This document shows, piece by piece, positions 4,970 to 6,293 of a stretch of 6,293 bases of DNA. The translations under genes were made by a program, and so were the position numbers. How positions within the stretch are numbered: the stretch's first letter is position 1; every line of letters starts with the position of its first letter. The stretch is from Clostridiaceae bacterium (GTDB lineage Bacteria > Bacillota > Clostridia > Oscillospirales > Acutalibacteraceae): contig JAEDLK010000051.1 in the NCBI GenBank assembly GCA_016295355.1, forward strand, positions 1-6,293, written 5' to 3'. The notes below the pieces were generated by a model that did not search any database, was not told the origin of the DNA, and saw only the letters and a list, made by a program, of their open reading frames with translations.

Positions 4970-5614
4970 TTGAAAACGCTTATTATCCACACAATTATAC
5001 GTTTTCTCGTAGCGGTGATTATCGGAGGTTTCATCGGCAGCGAGCGCGCCCGCCACGGCAGAGCCGCAGGAATGAGAACCTATATACTTGTCTATTTAGG
5101 TTCCTGTATGACAGCAATGACGGGTATGTATGTCTCGCAAACCTTGGGCTTCGGCAATGTATTGAGATTACCCGCACAGGTGATTTCGGGAATAGGCTTT
5201 CTGGGCGCGGGAATGATCATTTTGAAACCCAACAATGTTATTACGGGGCTTACAACTGCGGCGGGGGTCTGGACCACCGCGACAATAGGTATAGCGGTGG
5301 GCTACGGCTATTATATAGGTGCTTTAATAGTGACGGTGCTTTTTCTTGCGACGATTATTCTCTTTGCAAAATTTGAACGCCATCGCAAAAGTGCCGAGGT
5401 AATATACATAGAGCTTGACAATCTTTACAAGGTCAACGCCACGCTTACAGAGCTTAAAAAATATATCCCCGAAGCCTTTAGCTATCAGATATTTGCCCCC
5501 AAAAGCAATCACAGCGGCAATGTGGGAATAAATCTTGTTATAGATAAAAGAATAGACCTTGATGTATCCAGTCTTACCGAAATTGAAAACGTGGTTTTTG
5601 TGATAGAAGAATAA
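4970..5614 (+). CDS. MgtC/SapB-family inner-membrane protein
   Basis: The 214-residue product has the MgtC/SapB layout. A hydrophobic N-terminal region holds about five membrane segments (roughly residues 5-23, 37-56, 68-85, 95-112, 114-132). Family motifs are visible: IGSERARHGRAAGMRT (22-37), QVISGIGFLGAGMII (70-84) and GLTTAAGVWTTATIGIAVG (93-111). A small cytoplasmic domain follows (about 143-214). MgtC in pathogens is linked to growth in low magnesium and to control of ATP synthase, but the biochemical role of most homologues is open. Lying between glpP and a GlpA-like dehydrogenase, it may support glycerol metabolism; this is inferred from position alone. The start is TTG 4970 with GGAGG 10 nt upstream; the GlpA-like gene begins 15 bases after its stop. 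Confidence 0.9.
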   Translation: MKTLIIHTIIRFLVAVIIGGFIGSERARHGRAAGMRTYILVYLGSCMTAMTGMYVSQTLGFGNVLRLPAQVISGIGFLGAGMIILKPNNVITGLTTAAGVWTTATIGIAVGYGYYIGALIVTVLFLATIILFAKFERHRKSAEVIYIELDNLYKVNATLTELKKYIPEAFSYQIFAPKSNHSGNVGINLVIDKRIDLDVSSLTEIENVVFVIEE

Positions 5615-5629
5615 AAGGAGAGTTAAAAA

Positions 5630-6293
5630 ATGTATGATGTGGCAATTATAGGTGCGGGCGTAATAGGCGGTATGGTGGCAAGGGAGCTTACCAAATACAG
5701 TCTGTCGGTCTGTCTGCTTGAAAAGGAAAATGACGTCGCTTGCGGAGCGAGCAAGGCGAACAGCGGAATCGTCCACGGCGGATATGATCCTGAACCCGAT
5801 ACACTTAAAGCAAAGCTTAATGTAATCGGTGTGGAGAAGCTTTTTAGTACCGCAATGGAACTTAATGTTCCGATAAAGCGAAACGGATCGCTGGTGTGCG
5901 CCTTTTCAGCCGACGAGGATAACACCGTCAAGGCACTTTATGGGCGTGGCATTAAAAACGGTGTTAAGGGGCTTAAAATCCTTTTGGGAGACGAGGCGAG
6001 GAAAGAAGAACCGAACCTTTCCGAAAATGTCACAAGCGCATTGCTTGTGACAAATGCGGGAATAGTATGTCCTTATGAGCTTACGATAGCGGCGGTAGGA
6101 AATGCTATGGATAACGGTGCGGCGCTTCGCACAAATTATGAGGTTACGGCTATAGTTAAAGCTGAGGACGGCTTTAGAATCTGCTCGGCAGACGGCAGAC
6201 AGGTAACCGCAAAATACCTTATAAACTGTGCGGGCTGTTATGCGGATAAAATCGCCGAGCTATTAGGTGACAAATTCTTTGAGATAATCCCAC
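5630..6293 (+). CDS. GlpA-like FAD-dependent (glycerol-3-phosphate) dehydrogenase, 3'-truncated by window end
   Basis: The first 221 codons are present and open to the window edge. The N-terminus MYDVAIIGAGVIGG is a Rossmann FAD-binding motif (GAGVIGG, residues 8-14), with E31 at the end of the second strand where it would bind the FAD ribose. CGASKANSGIVHGGYD (38-53), NAGIVCPYELT (142-152) and YLINCAGCYADKIAELLGD (196-214) are typical of the DAO/GlpA flavoprotein family. With GlpP upstream, the likely reaction is oxidation of glycerol 3-phosphate to dihydroxyacetone phosphate by an anaerobic, GlpA-type enzyme. L-2-hydroxyglutarate oxidase-type relatives have similar sequences, so the substrate is a context-based inference. 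Clostridial relatives are about 480 residues long with a C-terminal iron-sulfur-type domain, which would lie beyond the window. AAGGAG (5615-5620) is 9 nt before the ATG. The 15-bp gap after the MgtC-like gene indicates co-transcription. Confidence 0.88.
   Translation, partial: MYDVAIIGAGVIGGMVARELTKYSLSVCLLEKENDVACGASKANSGIVHGGYDPEPDTLKAKLNVIGVEKLFSTAMELNVPIKRNGSLVCAFSADEDNTVKALYGRGIKNGVKGLKILLGDEARKEEPNLSENVTSALLVTNAGIVCPYELTIAAVGNAMDNGAALRTNYEVTAIVKAEDGFRICSADGRQVTAKYLINCAGCYADKIAELLGDKFFEIIP

Noticed and set aside
4936..5376. 146-codon frame overlapping the MgtC-like gene
   Set aside because: It starts within the attenuator stem and is rich in Arg, Tyr and Cys in an order typical of a shifted frame; the overlapping frame has clear MgtC motifs.
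5324..5931. Minus-strand open frames opposite the MgtC-like and GlpA-like genes
   Set aside because: They are antisense shadows of two genes with strong family motifs and their own ribosome sites.
1..6293. CRISPR array, phage genes, toxin-antitoxin pair or defence system
   Set aside because: No regularly spaced direct repeats and no signature proteins of such systems were seen on either strand; the only mobile-element trace is the IS3-family remnant.

Overview
The window looks like chromosomal DNA from a low-to-moderate GC Gram-positive anaerobe of the Bacillota, most likely class Clostridia. The pointers are RNase Y, a GlpP-type glycerol antiterminator, TTG and GTG starts behind strong Shine-Dalgarno sequences, textbook TTGACA-N17-TATAAT-like promoters and U-tailed hairpin terminators. 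No taxon-specific marker allows a finer placement.

Layout. Positions 1-396 hold the decayed 3' part of an IS3-family transposase (internal deletion plus frame change), followed at 418-454 by its terminal sequence and an inverted copy of it. A tRNA-Gly(GCC) gene with its own promoter and terminator lies on the minus strand (497-648). Facing away from it is a strong promoter (714-742) for rny (883-2427), the membrane-anchored endoribonuclease RNase Y. A bidirectional terminator (2437-2473) separates rny from two minus-strand genes: a stand-alone TfoX N-terminal-domain protein (2506-2838) and a PHP-domain metal-dependent phosphoesterase-like protein (2934-3629), probably co-transcribed from a promoter at 3654-3682. 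A gene-poor stretch (3683-4214) follows; it contains no recognisable intact gene and may hold decayed coding DNA.

From 4215 on, the plus strand carries a glycerol / glycerol-3-phosphate operon: a perfect-consensus promoter, a leader with a terminator hairpin, glpP (RNA-binding, glycerol-3-phosphate-responsive antiterminator), a second terminator hairpin, an MgtC/SapB-family membrane protein, and the first 221 codons of a GlpA-like FAD-dependent dehydrogenase that runs off the end. Both hairpins are preceded by a near-identical motif, CGGAGATT(TT)AGAGA, and both end in a U-run that directly abuts the Shine-Dalgarno of the next gene. The simplest reading is that GlpP controls its own synthesis at the first attenuator and entry into the metabolic genes at the second. 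This two-stage attenuation circuit is the most interesting regulatory content of the window.
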